Part shown: positions 1 to 9,054 of the stretch, piece after piece
How the letters are laid out: the number at the start of each line of letters is the position of its first letter
How positions within the stretch are numbered: the first letter of the stretch is position 1
NCBI GenBank assembly: GCA_938045295.1
Contig: CALINO010000004.1
Location: 1-64,000 of the forward strand
From: an uncultured Arenicella sp.
GTDB lineage: Bacteria; Pseudomonadota; Gammaproteobacteria; Arenicellales; Arenicellaceae
Direction of reading: 5' to 3'
DNA: 64,000 bases
The notes under the pieces: model-generated
Database searches by the model: none
The model's input: only the letters and a program-made list of their open reading frames with translations
Told to the model about the DNA's origin: nothing
Program-made: the position numbers and the translations under genes

Positions 1-900
1 GATATGGCGTTGGTAATTCGAGTGATTAAAACCGAGTTGCCGAACTATCAAAAGTTAGGCCTGCCTGAAAACCTAACGCAACTGATCATGGAAAAGCGGG
101 GTTTAATCATCTTTGTGGGTGGTACGGGCTCTGGTAAATCAACTTCCTTAGCGGCATTGATAGATTATCGTAACCAAACTCATGCTGGGCATATAATCAC
201 CATTGAAGACCCGATTGAGTTTGTGCATCCGCATAAAAAGAGCATTGTTAATCAGCGTGAAGTTGGGGTAGATACCGACAGTTATGAAGATGCATTAGAA
301 AATACACTGCGCCAAGCACCAGACGTTATTTTAATTGGTGAAATTCGTAACCGCGAAACCATGGAGCACGCACTGGCTTTTGCTGAAACAGGGCACCTTT
401 GTTTGTCTACATTGCACGCTAATAATGCTGACCAGGCGTTAGACCGCATTATTAACTTCTTTCCCGAAGACCGGCATAAACAACTGTATTTAGATTTGTC
501 GTTGAATATGCGAGGGTTAATATCGCAAAGGCTGATTCCTACCATTGAAGGCGGGCGCACAGCGGCGATTGAGATTTTAATTGGTTCGCCGCGCGTTAAA
601 GACCTTATCAAAGATGGCAAGGTGCATGAAATTAAAGAGGCAATGGAAAATTCAGAAACTTACGGCATGCAGACCTTTGATCTGGCGCTGTTGAGCTTAT
701 TTCAACAAGGCAAGATCACGGAAGAGGAAGCGTTGAAAAATGCCGATTCACCGAATAATCTGCGTTTAAAAATGAAAGAAAATGCGGTGTTCTCAAGTAA
801 CTCTGACTTTCAATTGATGGAAGAGCCAGAAGACGATGACGATGAAGACGACCCAGAGAAAGAGTTCAAAGAAATGGGGCAGGTGTTTTCAGCGGAATAA
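1..900 (+). CDS. pilU: PilU, type IV pilus retraction ATPase (5' partial)
   Basis: A hexameric motor ATPase of the PilT/PilU family that works with PilT in disassembling type IV pilus fibres at the inner membrane. The reading frame is open to the left edge, so the N-terminal PAS-like half is outside the window. Visible are the Walker A loop GGTGSGKST, the acidic Asp box around ITIEDPIEF, the Walker B region ILIGEIRNRETM and the His box TLHANNADQ. The C-terminus ends in an acidic run of Asp and Glu before a short tail, which fits PilU better than PilT. A strong bidirectional terminator follows. PilT is not visible, so its presence upstream is only expected. Confidence 0.93.
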   Translation, partial: DMALVIRVIKTELPNYQKLGLPENLTQLIMEKRGLIIFVGGTGSGKSTSLAALIDYRNQTHAGHIITIEDPIEFVHPHKKSIVNQREVGVDTDSYEDALENTLRQAPDVILIGEIRNRETMEHALAFAETGHLCLSTLHANNADQALDRIINFFPEDRHKQLYLDLSLNMRGLISQRLIPTIEGGRTAAIEILIGSPRVKDLIKDGKVHEIKEAMENSETYGMQTFDLALLSLFQQGKITEEEALKNADSPNNLRLKMKENAVFSSNSDFQLMEEPEDDDDEDDPEKEFKEMGQVFSAE

Positions 901-970
901 GGCGGTTAAGTTGTTAGCTTATTAGTCTTGAGTTCAGCAGTTAAACTGCGCAGATAATAAACAGGCAATA

Positions 971-1004
971 AAAAAGGCTCGTACTAAACAGTACGAGCCT
1001 TTTT
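971..1004. terminator. Bidirectional intrinsic terminator between convergent pilU and the repeat lipoprotein
   Basis: A perfect 15-bp inverted repeat (AAAAAGGCTCGTACT and its complement) around a 4-nt loop. It carries an A-run on one side and a T-run on the other, so it can end transcription from both sides. It lies between the stop codons of two convergent genes. Confidence 0.93.
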
Positions 1005-1025
1005 GTTTTGTTGCCTTACTTTAAC

Positions 1026-2582
1026 TTACTTGGCAGAGACACCAAGTGCTTTAAGAGTGGCAATGTTGATGTACTTATCAACTGGCAGATCGTTGTCACG
1101 TTGGAACGCATTTACCGCTTCAATCGTTTGTGAACCAATCACGCCGTCAGCGCCATTAGAACCAATGTCATAACCGGCTGTTTGCAACGCACGTTGAAGG
1201 TCAGCAATGCGAGATCGAGTCATGTTGGTTTCACATAAAATTGAACGCCAAGCCATGTAGCCATCGCGAATCAATTGACGCTTCTCAACTGTTTTATAAG
1301 TGGCTGGAATTTCAGTCACTTCTTCACGAGCCGCTGATACTAGCTTAACAACGTCAACCGTATTGTACTCTGCTGGAATCTCAATGGTTTGAGTTTGAGC
1401 CGGAGTAACAACCACTTGACGCTCAACTGTTTTGTATTGAGGCTGAGTTTCAGTTAAGCAGATTTTATTGCCTGTACGTGTTGACGATGGGTAATCATTG
1501 TTGCTGATTTCATGCCATACAAAGCCAGCTTCTTGATCGATTACACGACGCTCAACTTCACCGTATTCAGCCGCAATAGGAGTGCGCTCTTCTGACGCGG
1601 CACTAACTAGCTTGCGAACTTTTACAGTTTTGTATTCCGCAGGAATAGCCACAGTCTCAGTGCGAGCTGGAGATTTCAATACGCGCTTAGTGATGGTTTT
1701 GTAAGTCGCTGGCACTTCAACTAAGCACATGATCTCGCCAGTGGCTTCGTTGATTTTTTGAATTGGGCCAGTACCTTTTTTCCAAATGGTGTGTGCTGGC
1801 TTATCAATGATTTGCTCTTCAACCGTCTCATATTCCGCTGGAATGTTTACCAGCTTTGTTGACGCTTCACTTACTAACACTTGCTCTTCAACAAATTGGT
1901 ATTGAGCCGGTGTAATGTTCACAGATTCAGACGCCGCTTTAGTAAGTACGCTTTCTGAAACGGTTTTGTAAGTGGCCGGTACATAGTGTTCATGAAAACA
2001 CATGCCAGGCTGTGCGGCATCAAGTTGAATGCCGTGCGCTGCTGCCGTGGCTAACAAGCCTTGGCTTGCAGGAGCAGAACCGTTCTCTAAGGCAACTTTC
2101 CAAATACGCTCGCCTTCTTGAATTTTGATGGTTTCGCTTTCAGTGCCGTACACCGCGGGTGTTGTTTCCAAGCGGCTAGAAGCGGCGCTCACTAATACTG
2201 TTTCTTGAACAGTTTCGTATTGCGCAGGAATAATGGCAATCTGGCTGCTGGCTTCAGTATCCAGAACTTGCTCAGTTAATGTTTCATATTCGGCATCCAC
2301 CCAAACACGAGCGTAACATTCGCCCGGTGCGGCATTCGGTGGTAGTAAATCGCCAGAATTGGCGGCATCAGCGGGTAGGCCTGATGCGTTACCTTGAAGT
2401 TGGTTTAATCGGGCTTCTCTTTCGTCAAGCTCTTTTGCGCGTCGGTCAAGCTCAGCTACACGGCTTGATGCTTGTGGGTCGCTGCTGGATGAAGAAGTGG
2501 TGCCGGTGGTGCTGCAGCCAGTAATCGCTAGTGTAGAAGCGATGACGGTTGCAAGCCCAGTTTTACGGAGTAGGCTGCTCAT
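1026..2582 (-). CDS. Outer-membrane-type lipoprotein with 4x3 internal repeats and a peptidoglycan-binding domain
   Basis: Predicted exported lipoprotein of 518 aa. Signal peptide 1-22 ends in a lipobox with Cys23. A Ser/Thr-rich linker and a short charged helix (about 41-64) follow. Residues 89-450 hold twelve units of about 23-25 aa with the core pattern PAxYxTVxxxVL, ordered as four triplets. Each triplet is preceded by a Cys (89, 195, 286, 375) and closes near a Trp (161, 267, 356, 445). Cys450 precedes a PG_binding_1-type domain (about 456-515). Known for the C-terminal family: binding to peptidoglycan. The function of the repeats is unknown to me. A role in linking the outer membrane and cell wall is inference. 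It is a single gene ending at a bidirectional terminator. Confidence 0.8.
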   Translation of the reverse strand: MSSLLRKTGLATVIASTLAITGCSTTGTTSSSSSDPQASSRVAELDRRAKELDEREARLNQLQGNASGLPADAANSGDLLPPNAAPGECYARVWVDAEYETLTEQVLDTEASSQIAIIPAQYETVQETVLVSAASSRLETTPAVYGTESETIKIQEGERIWKVALENGSAPASQGLLATAAAHGIQLDAAQPGMCFHEHYVPATYKTVSESVLTKAASESVNITPAQYQFVEEQVLVSEASTKLVNIPAEYETVEEQIIDKPAHTIWKKGTGPIQKINEATGEIMCLVEVPATYKTITKRVLKSPARTETVAIPAEYKTVKVRKLVSAASEERTPIAAEYGEVERRVIDQEAGFVWHEISNNDYPSSTRTGNKICLTETQPQYKTVERQVVVTPAQTQTIEIPAEYNTVDVVKLVSAAREEVTEIPATYKTVEKRQLIRDGYMAWRSILCETNMTRSRIADLQRALQTAGYDIGSNGADGVIGSQTIEAVNAFQRDNDLPVDKYINIATLKALGVSAK

Positions 2583-2805
2583 AGTGTATTTCCCCTTACC
2601 TTTAGATAGGTACGATTTTAGTTGTGGAGTTGGTTAAACAACAGGCGTATAAGCTAACATCGAATTAACTGAATTATCCTTCTGATATGTTAACTAATGT
2701 AAATATTAGTCTAGGTGAGGCAGTGTCTATTTTCAAGACAAACGCCGCTAAACTTGGTAAGTATTTGTTTTATAAAAACAATGGTATTGAATACTCCACA
2801 AACTG

Positions 2806-4452
2806 TTAACCAAGTGCGGCAACGCATAGCCAAGCAACAAATGCCGTCAAGAGTATTGGTGTGCTGTAATGACCTAACTCTATGAGCTTCATTTGCTCAG
2901 CCAATAAAGCCATTAGACTTGTGCCAGTAACAGTGATGGCCAATTTAAATGGCCAAGTCAGGCGGCGTTCAACGCTCTTTTGGGGTTCATTGTTTGAGGC
3001 GTTTTCAATCACCATTGGAAGCTTGCTTAAGGCTTGTTGCCATTGTGGCCAGTCACGGCGAATATCTTCAAATAACTTCTGTGGTGAGTTTTGTTGTTTC
3101 ATCCATGATTCTAAAAACGGCTTTGCGGTATCCCAGAGGTTCAAGTCAGGGTAGAGTTGGCGGCCTAAGCCTTCAATGTTAAGCAACGTTTTATACAATA
3201 AAACCAATTGCGGTTGCACCGGCATTTCAAAGCGGCGTACGGTTTGAAACAACTGCACCAGCACATTGCCAAATGAGATCTCACTTAAGGGTTTGGCAAA
3301 AATGGGTTCGCAAACCACACGAATGGCTTGTTCAAATTCACCGGCTTTGGTTCCTTTAGGCACCCAGCCGGCACGCAAATGTGCGTCAGCTACTGTGGCG
3401 TAATCGCGGTTAAAGAACCCGAGTAGCATCTCACCTAAATAGCGCTTATCTTGTTCATCCAGCGTGCCCATAATGCCAAAATCAATGGCAATCCATTTGC
3501 CTTGATCGGATACAAAAATATTGCCCGCGTGCATGTCGGCGTGAAAAAAGTTGTCTTCAAACGCTTGTTTGAAAAACACACCAACGCCGTCTTCAGCCAA
3601 CGACTTTAGGTCAAGGCCACGCTCTTTAAAGGTGTCTATTTCACGAATAGACAAACCGTTAATACGCTCCATCACCAGCACATTGGTGCTGGTGTAGTCC
3701 CAATAGATTCGTGGCACGTAGATTAAATCAGAGCCTTCAAAATTGGCCCCCATGCGCGTGCCATTAGCCGCTTCGGTACGAAGGTCCAGCTCGTCGTGTA
3801 TGGTGTGGTCGTACTCTTTAATAATATCCAGTGGCCTGAACTGCTTGCCGCGCGACCAATACTTTTGTAAAAAGCCGGCGATGCGATACATGGCCTTTAA
3901 GTCGCTTTCAATGATTTGCTCAATACCTGGGCGCAGGACTTTAATCACCACTTCTTCGGTTTCTTTGCCGTCTTGGCCGGTTATTGCCAGCCCGGGTTGC
4001 AACCTGGCGGAGTGCACTTGAGCCACTGAGGCTGACGCTAATGGTTGCTCGTCAATGTAATCGAAAATGTCGTTTAGCTTGTCGCCATATGCGTCGTGAA
4101 TAATTTGCAGCGATGTTTGTGCTGAAAAAGGCGGCACCTTGTCTTGCAGCTTGGCAAGCTCTTGCGCAATGTCCGCTGGAAGCAGGTCTGGGCGGGTTGA
4201 TAAGGCTTGCCCAAGTTTCACAAACACCGGCCCCAGTTCTTCCAACGCCAAACGAATACGAACACCAATGGGGGCGGAATCTTCGCTTGGCTTAGTTGGC
4301 TTGCCCAATAACAAGCGAGCGGCCAGTTTGGCCGACTTAGGCAGTTCTAAATTGCTAATCAGTTCGGCAAGATTGTGTCGTTTAACAACGCGCCTGATTT
4401 GTTTGAGCCTAGAAAGTGGGCTCATTACTTTGATGGGTTGTTTTGTACTCAT
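2806..4452 (-). CDS. ubiB: UbiB, ABC1-family atypical kinase/ATPase for ubiquinone biosynthesis
   Basis: Accessory protein of the aerobic ubiquinone pathway, thought to use ATPase activity to help extract or position lipid intermediates. The 548 aa length is normal for UbiB. The family-specific KxGQ motif is present (PVFVKLGQALSTRPDLLP). Other kinase-like motifs are VMERINGLSI, the catalytic-loop equivalent FFHADMHAGNIFV and the metal-binding AIDFGIMG. The C-terminus is hydrophobic and should anchor the protein in the inner membrane. It is the last gene of ubiE-ubiJ-ubiB, and only 3 bp separate it from ubiJ, so co-translation is likely. Confidence 0.96.
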   Translation of the reverse strand: MSTKQPIKVMSPLSRLKQIRRVVKRHNLAELISNLELPKSAKLAARLLLGKPTKPSEDSAPIGVRIRLALEELGPVFVKLGQALSTRPDLLPADIAQELAKLQDKVPPFSAQTSLQIIHDAYGDKLNDIFDYIDEQPLASASVAQVHSARLQPGLAITGQDGKETEEVVIKVLRPGIEQIIESDLKAMYRIAGFLQKYWSRGKQFRPLDIIKEYDHTIHDELDLRTEAANGTRMGANFEGSDLIYVPRIYWDYTSTNVLVMERINGLSIREIDTFKERGLDLKSLAEDGVGVFFKQAFEDNFFHADMHAGNIFVSDQGKWIAIDFGIMGTLDEQDKRYLGEMLLGFFNRDYATVADAHLRAGWVPKGTKAGEFEQAIRVVCEPIFAKPLSEISFGNVLVQLFQTVRRFEMPVQPQLVLLYKTLLNIEGLGRQLYPDLNLWDTAKPFLESWMKQQNSPQKLFEDIRRDWPQWQQALSKLPMVIENASNNEPQKSVERRLTWPFKLAITVTGTSLMALLAEQMKLIELGHYSTPILLTAFVAWLCVAALG

Positions 4453-4455
4453 GCT

Positions 4456-5058
4456 CTAACGGTTTGTGTACTTGTTGCGCAGTGTTTCTAATTGGGCTTC
4501 AAGCTTATTGGCCGTGTTACTCAACTCGTCAACAGCATGAACAAAATCGCTTACGTCAGTGCTGTCCACCACCAGTTCTAATTCTTCTTCGATTAGCTTG
4601 CCGACAAATGCGTGTAGCTTACTGCGTGACTCTTCGGCAAATTCGGCGGTTTGGCTGGCAATGGACGTTGCCGTGCGAGCCGGGCCTTCGCCTATGTGTT
4701 CCGAGAGCAGTGATTCCCAATCAACATCTAAGTCGGCAATGGCTTGGGCAAAGCGTTGCCCTATAAGGGGGTTGCCAACCATTTGCATTTCATCCGACTC
4801 TAAATCTGCATTATCGAAACCATCGCGGGTAATTTTGATCATCGCGCTGACGGTCACAGTAAGCGTGACATCCACGCCCTCTTGAGCGCCGCTAGAGAAG
4901 GCTAGCCGTTGAGGCGTTGGTGTTAGTGTAATGGCTTGATTTAATGGCTTCACTCGCAATGTCATGCTCTTGCCTTGAAGTTTTTCAAAGCGCTGTTGGC
5001 TGTCAGCGTCATGCTCGAGTGCTTTATTGCTCGCAAGTTCCAGTAGGCTTAATAACAT
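4456..5058 (-). CDS. ubiJ: UbiJ, SCP2-domain ubiquinone biosynthesis accessory factor
   Basis: UbiJ binds the hydrophobic ubiquinone intermediates through an SCP2-like lipid-binding domain and supports the soluble Ubi complex with UbiK. The N-terminal 110 residues match the SCP2 fold region typical of UbiJ, including VGNPLIGQRFAQAIADLDVDWE. The C-terminus is helical and likely forms a coiled coil. I chose the ATG that gives MLLSLLELAS. A TTG two codons upstream is possible, but neither has a strong ribosome site. It is sandwiched between ubiE (18 bp) and ubiB (3 bp), the conserved gammaproteobacterial order, which strengthens the assignment of this divergent family. Confidence 0.9.
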   Translation of the reverse strand: MLLSLLELASNKALEHDADSQQRFEKLQGKSMTLRVKPLNQAITLTPTPQRLAFSSGAQEGVDVTLTVTVSAMIKITRDGFDNADLESDEMQMVGNPLIGQRFAQAIADLDVDWESLLSEHIGEGPARTATSIASQTAEFAEESRSKLHAFVGKLIEEELELVVDSTDVSDFVHAVDELSNTANKLEAQLETLRNKYTNR

Positions 5059-5076
5059 GGTCAAATTAAGGCAGTA

Positions 5077-5823
5077 CTAGTATTTGTAGCCAATGTGCAG
5101 AGCCACCACACCACCGGTTAAATTGTGGTAGTGAACGTGGTCAAAGCCTGCGCCGAGCATCATTTCTTTGAGTTCTTCTTGCGGTGGGTGTTGGCGAATT
5201 GACTCCACCAAGTATTGGTAACTGTCGCGGTCATTAGCAATAAACTCACCCAGTGCTGGAATCACATTAAATGAATAGGTGTCGTAAAACTTACGAAAGG
5301 TCTCGTTGGTGGGTTGTGAAAACTCCAGAATAATGGCGCGCCCACCGGGTTTTAAACACCGCGCCATCGAGGCCAGCGCTGTTTCTTTGTGGGTCACATT
5401 ACGTAAGCCAAAGCTGATGGAGATGCAATCGAATGTGTTGTCGTCAAAGGGCAAATCTTCAGCGTTCACTAAGCAATAGTCCACATTGCCCGCAATGCCA
5501 GCATCAACAAGGCGTTTGCGGCCTTGGGCTAACATGGCTTCGTTAATGTCGGTTACGATCACGTGCCCATGCTCACCTACTTTTTTGGCGAACTTGAGAG
5601 ACAAATCACCGCTGCCTGCAGCAAGGTCTAACACTTTGTCGCCAGCACTAACGCCGCTTTGCGCCACTGCAAACCATTTCCATGCTCGGTGCACGCCTAA
5701 CGACATGGCGTCATTCATGACGTCGTAATTGCTGGCAACGGAGCGAAACACATCGCCCACCAAGCTTTGCTTGTCGCTTTCATTCACTTCTTGAAAGCCG
5801 AAATGTGTTTTTTGTTCTGACAT
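5077..5823 (-). CDS. ubiE: UbiE, ubiquinone/menaquinone C-methyltransferase
   Basis: S-adenosylmethionine-dependent methyltransferase that places the C-methyl group on the benzoquinol ring in ubiquinone (and demethylmenaquinol) synthesis. The 248 aa length is standard. The N-terminal signature [25 protein letters not shown] and the SAM-binding motif [16 protein letters not shown] are both present. [12 protein letters not shown] and [10 protein letters not shown] are also typical. It is the first gene of the ubiE-ubiJ-ubiB unit. The DUF971 gene upstream on the same strand is a common neighbour of ubiE in Pseudomonas-like genomes. Confidence 0.97.
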   Translation of the reverse strand: MSEQKTHFGFQEVNESDKQSLVGDVFRSVASNYDVMNDAMSLGVHRAWKWFAVAQSGVSAGDKVLDLAAGSGDLSLKFAKKVGEHGHVIVTDINEAMLAQGRKRLVDAGIAGNVDYCLVNAEDLPFDDNTFDCISISFGLRNVTHKETALASMARCLKPGGRAIILEFSQPTNETFRKFYDTYSFNVIPALGEFIANDRDSYQYLVESIRQHPPQEELKEMMLGAGFDHVHYHNLTGGVVALHIGYKY

Positions 5824-5888
5824 GGTCTGAGTTTTAGGCGTTGATAGACGGTTGATTGGGCATTTGGTTTTTATGAAAGGCGAATCGT

Positions 5889-6269
5889 TCAGGCGGTTAA
5901 ATAGCGATCACTGCTCTGTGGCATACGCTGGGTGCCATTTTGCGTTAGGCGCTGTAAATAGTCTTGCCATTTTTCCAAGCGCTGAGTGCCTAACTCGTAC
6001 AAATAATCCCATGAGTATAACCCTGAATTGTGCGAATCACTGTAGATCAGTTTCACCGCATAATTGCCTACCGGTTCGATGGCCACGATGTTGACCATTT
6101 CTTTGCCAGTTTGCAAAACCTCTTGGCCTGGCCCGTGACCTTGCACTTCAGCTGATGGTGAATGCACTCTAAGATACTCACAGGGCAACATGAAGGTTTC
6201 GTCTTCAAATGTCACTTCTAATAAGCGCGATTTGTTGTGCAGTACTATATTGCTTGGCGTATGTTTCAT
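5889..6269 (-). CDS. DUF971 (gamma-butyrobetaine hydroxylase N-terminal-like) protein
   Basis: Small soluble protein of 126 aa from the DUF971 family, a domain also found at the N-terminus of gamma-butyrobetaine hydroxylases. Typical motifs are [21 protein letters not shown] near the middle and [19 protein letters not shown] near the C-terminus. The standalone form has no established biochemical role; zinc or iron-sulfur related functions have been suggested for relatives. It is usually found beside hslVU and ubiE. Here it precedes ubiE by 65 bp on the same strand and may head the same transcript. Confidence 0.88.
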   Translation of the reverse strand: MKHTPSNIVLHNKSRLLEVTFEDETFMLPCEYLRVHSPSAEVQGHGPGQEVLQTGKEMVNIVAIEPVGNYAVKLIYSDSHNSGLYSWDYLYELGTQRLEKWQDYLQRLTQNGTQRMPQSSDRYLTA

Positions 6270-6388
6270 GGCCAGATTATATCCTGTTGAGATTCGTTGG
6301 GGAAATCATGATATTTTTAAGCACTAATTAGTTGTCAGAGTGACGCTCGCGTGCTCATTATTGGCCAATAAACCAAGCAAATACTACT

Positions 6389-6766
6389 ATGGAACACTAT
6401 AAAATCGTTCTTCCTGCTGATTTAAACGATTACGGAAACCTGTTTGGCGGCACATTACTAAAGTGGGTGGATGAAATAGCCTACATTCGCGTTAGCTTAG
6501 ACCTGCCGGGCCAGCACTTTGTGACCATTGGCTTAGACAACGTTGAATTTAAGCACCCAATTAGAGAAGGGCAAATATTGCGCTTTCGCTGCCAGCAAAC
6601 TAGGCTAGGTAATACTTCGGTGACTTATAATGTGAAAGTATACGGTGCGCGCTACAACGTAGAGTCTGAAACGGTGCTGTTTGAAAATAATATTTCGTTT
6701 GTGTGCGTTGATGAAAGCGGTAACAAAATACCCATCAAACATGCTGATAAAAAGCGCAGCCAATAA
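6389..6766 (+). CDS. Hotdog-fold acyl-CoA thioesterase
   Basis: Single hotdog-domain protein of 125 aa in the YciA/acyl-CoA hydrolase family, expected to hydrolyse acyl-CoA to free acid and CoA. The family motif YGNLFGGTLLKWVDEIAYI contains the Asn/Gly-rich turn and the catalytic-type Asp. The middle strand GLDNVEFKHPIREGQ is also typical. It starts divergently from the DUF971 gene. Fifteen bases separate it from the downstream membrane protein gene, so the two may be co-transcribed. Substrate chain length cannot be read from the sequence. Confidence 0.85.
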   Translation: MEHYKIVLPADLNDYGNLFGGTLLKWVDEIAYIRVSLDLPGQHFVTIGLDNVEFKHPIREGQILRFRCQQTRLGNTSVTYNVKVYGARYNVESETVLFENNISFVCVDESGNKIPIKHADKKRSQ

Positions 6767-6781
6767 TAAGAGAATCACTAA

Positions 6782-7474
6782 ATGGGTAAACTAAATTTGT
6801 CTGTTGTTGCGCTGATTTTAGCCAACTTAGTGCCACTTTTTGGGGTGTTGTTTTTTTCTTGGGACCACACCTTAGTCATTGCACTGTTCTGGATAGAAAA
6901 TCTAATAATCGGTGGCTTTAATTTATTGCGCATGTTTACTGCAATTGTGGTGAACAAGAACGGCATAAAAATATTCCACCCGTTATTTTTCTTATTCCAT
7001 TACGGTATGTTTTGTTCCGCCCACGGTCTCATTTTGTGGGACATTCTTAAACTGGGCGATCAACCACAAGCGATCTCGTTGTTTGGTTATTCGGCCGACG
7101 GTATTTTGCAAGTCTTCGGCGAAGGCATTGCCGTACTTCAAAGCTTTGTTGCCCTGCACAGCCCCATTATTTGGTTGGGCATAGTAAGTTTGTTACTCAG
7201 CCGAAGCGTGTCTTTTATTGAAAATTTTGTGCTTAAAGGTGAGGTGTTTACCGCCACACCGCGTGATTTAATGGTGCGGCCTTATTCGCAAATAGTGGTA
7301 ATGCATGCGGGCATTATTTTTGGTGGTTTGGCCATTGATAAGTTCGGCTCGTCAGTGTGGCTGTTATTTATTATTGTGGCGTTCAAAATTGCGGTGGACA
7401 TTCGCATGCACCTGCGCCAACACAGTGCGAACAGCAAGCAGGCGGATCAAGCCACCCATATTACAGAGCCTTAA
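6782..7474 (+). CDS. DUF6498-type integral membrane protein
   Basis: Hydrophobic 230 aa protein with about six predicted membrane segments, including residues 5-25, 30-55, 65-90 and a pair near 165-205. The sequence ALFWIENLIIGGFNLLRM and the following FHPLFFLFHYGMF resemble the DUF6498 family as I recall it. No catalytic motif or function is evident. It sits 15 bp behind the thioesterase gene and 70 bp before the SIMPL-domain gene. The C-terminus is basic and cytoplasm-like. Confidence 0.7.
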   Translation: MGKLNLSVVALILANLVPLFGVLFFSWDHTLVIALFWIENLIIGGFNLLRMFTAIVVNKNGIKIFHPLFFLFHYGMFCSAHGLILWDILKLGDQPQAISLFGYSADGILQVFGEGIAVLQSFVALHSPIIWLGIVSLLLSRSVSFIENFVLKGEVFTATPRDLMVRPYSQIVVMHAGIIFGGLAIDKFGSSVWLLFIIVAFKIAVDIRMHLRQHSANSKQADQATHITEP

Positions 7475-7544
7475 GCTTTCATTCAGTTTGGCAGTGGCAT
7501 ACTGAACGTTTATTAACCCTTTTTTGAGTACTGGTTAACATATT

Positions 7545-8270
7545 ATGAAAAAAATCACCTTTTTTACCGTGTGTGCTTCACTGTTGCTGATTGGCATCGC
7601 GTGTGCGCAACCAACAGATAGCCATGTAAGCACCCATGTTAAAGACACAATCAGAGTTATAGGCCATGGTGAAGTCAGCGCCGAGCCAGATAAAGCGATT
7701 ATTTCTATTTCAGTGTCGGCCATTAACCCGAATGTCAATGCAGCCAAGGCCGAGGCGGATAAAAAGTACCAACAAGTTTTGGCCGTGGCAAAAGCGCAAG
7801 GCATTGAGCGAACCGATATTAAGCTGTTGGGTATTAATTTGAACCCAGAGTACGAATGGCGCAACAACAAGCAAAATTTAACCGGTACCAGAGTGAACCG
7901 CTCTTTAGCCATCACGGTTAAAAAAATGAGCAGTGTGGCGCCATTATTGCAAGGCCTGGTTGAGAGTAACGTGTCTAGAATTGATCGTGTGCAAACTGGG
8001 TTTAAAGACCGCGCTGGTTTAGAGCGTAAAGCACTCACTGCCGCCATTGCTGACGCCAAAGAAAAAGCGCAGTTTCTGGCGTCGCAGTTTAGTAAAGAGC
8101 TTTCCTCAGCCTACAGCATCTCTGAGCATGTGCAGCAACCCACACTTCGCCGGTTTGATGATGGCATGCTACGCCGCCAAGCAAGCGCAATGTCGGCCGA
8201 CCTGCCGCCAGAGCATTTCGGCACTCAAAAAGTCACGGCTCAAGTGAGTGTCGTGTTCCACGCTAACTAA
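7545..8270 (+). CDS. SIMPL-domain (DUF541) periplasmic protein
   Basis: Secreted 241 aa protein. Residues 1-21 form a signal peptide ending near ACAQ. The rest is one SIMPL (DUF541) domain, recognised by the early IRVIGHGEVSAEPDKAIISISV strand pair, by GINLNPEYEW in the middle and by the final QKVTAQVSVVF strand. Relatives include BP26/OMP28 of Brucella and YggE. Their molecular role is unclear, though YggE has been linked to oxidative stress. The next gene starts about 20 bp downstream and encodes another envelope protein. Confidence 0.88.
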   Translation: MKKITFFTVCASLLLIGIACAQPTDSHVSTHVKDTIRVIGHGEVSAEPDKAIISISVSAINPNVNAAKAEADKKYQQVLAVAKAQGIERTDIKLLGINLNPEYEWRNNKQNLTGTRVNRSLAITVKKMSSVAPLLQGLVESNVSRIDRVQTGFKDRAGLERKALTAAIADAKEKAQFLASQFSKELSSAYSISEHVQQPTLRRFDDGMLRRQASAMSADLPPEHFGTQKVTAQVSVVFHAN

Positions 8271-8291
8271 ATTATTGTTTTGCTGAAACTT

Positions 8292-8954
8292 ATGTTTAAA
8301 ACACTCTTGGCCATCGTGTTGGCCGTCTTAGCGGTTGCGTTTTACGGTATTTACAGCGCACGTGCATTGCCCGATTGGTTCGATGAAAGCAAAGCCAATA
8401 ACGACTTTGCTAATGATGCTATTAATCAACAACTCAACAATGGTGGCATGAATGTGCTGGCGCAAAAGTCGTTGGATATTTTGCGCGGCAGTGTCGCGTT
8501 CACCGAAGACGAGTTCAATACCTTATTTTTAGCCAGTTTAAAAGCCGACCCTGATGGCCGAAAATTATTACAGGTGAGCGACGGAATACGCGCATTTCTG
8601 CGCGACGGAGAGGTGGAAATATCCGCTGTCATTAACCTAAATAAATTAGCCAAAGTAGAGCCAAAAGCAAAAGAGGCGTTGGATAAATTCAATCGCTTAT
8701 TTTGGGTGGTTGAGGATGACCGCGTTGCGGTCACCGTGGTTGGTGAACCGGTGGTGCGCAATGGCGGCTTAGGTGTAAAGCAAAGCTTTTATGCCAAAGT
8801 GGGTGAAATACCATTCAGCAATGAAACCTTACGAAGCTTAAACGTGCCGGTAGAGCAAGCCAGAACTACGTATTTAGAGATGGACTTCCTACGCTTAAAA
8901 TCGGTGAGTGTTTCAGCCGATAAGATTCATTTTGGGGTTATGTCTAAATTTTAG
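8292..8954 (+). CDS. Membrane-anchored periplasmic hypothetical protein
   Basis: I do not recognise this family. From the chosen ATG the protein has 220 aa: an N-terminal hydrophobic segment (about 4-23), then a soluble region that should face the periplasm, rich in alternating charged and hydrophobic strands. A TTG four codons upstream is possible. No catalytic motif is apparent. The order SIMPL gene then this gene, with about 20 bp between them, suggests one transcript. It looks like a complete, ordinary protein rather than a remnant. Confidence 0.7.
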   Translation: MFKTLLAIVLAVLAVAFYGIYSARALPDWFDESKANNDFANDAINQQLNNGGMNVLAQKSLDILRGSVAFTEDEFNTLFLASLKADPDGRKLLQVSDGIRAFLRDGEVEISAVINLNKLAKVEPKAKEALDKFNRLFWVVEDDRVAVTVVGEPVVRNGGLGVKQSFYAKVGEIPFSNETLRSLNVPVEQARTTYLEMDFLRLKSVSVSADKIHFGVMSKF

Positions 8955-9054
8955 TTGAACAGATTAATAATGTTTTTAATATATTGAAAACAGTACTTAA
9001 TGCCTTGTTTTGATAGAGTAGAAAGAGATTAAAAGTAAGTGTGAGGGTATTGGG

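Noticed and set aside
7482..7506. TTCAGT/ACTGAA hairpin after the DUF6498 gene as a terminator
   Set aside because: The stem is 6 bp with a 13-nt loop, and the T-rich stretch is too far away.
7535..8059. A 174-codon minus-strand frame over the SIMPL-domain gene
   Set aside because: It is the reverse shadow of a gene with a signal peptide and a recognised domain.
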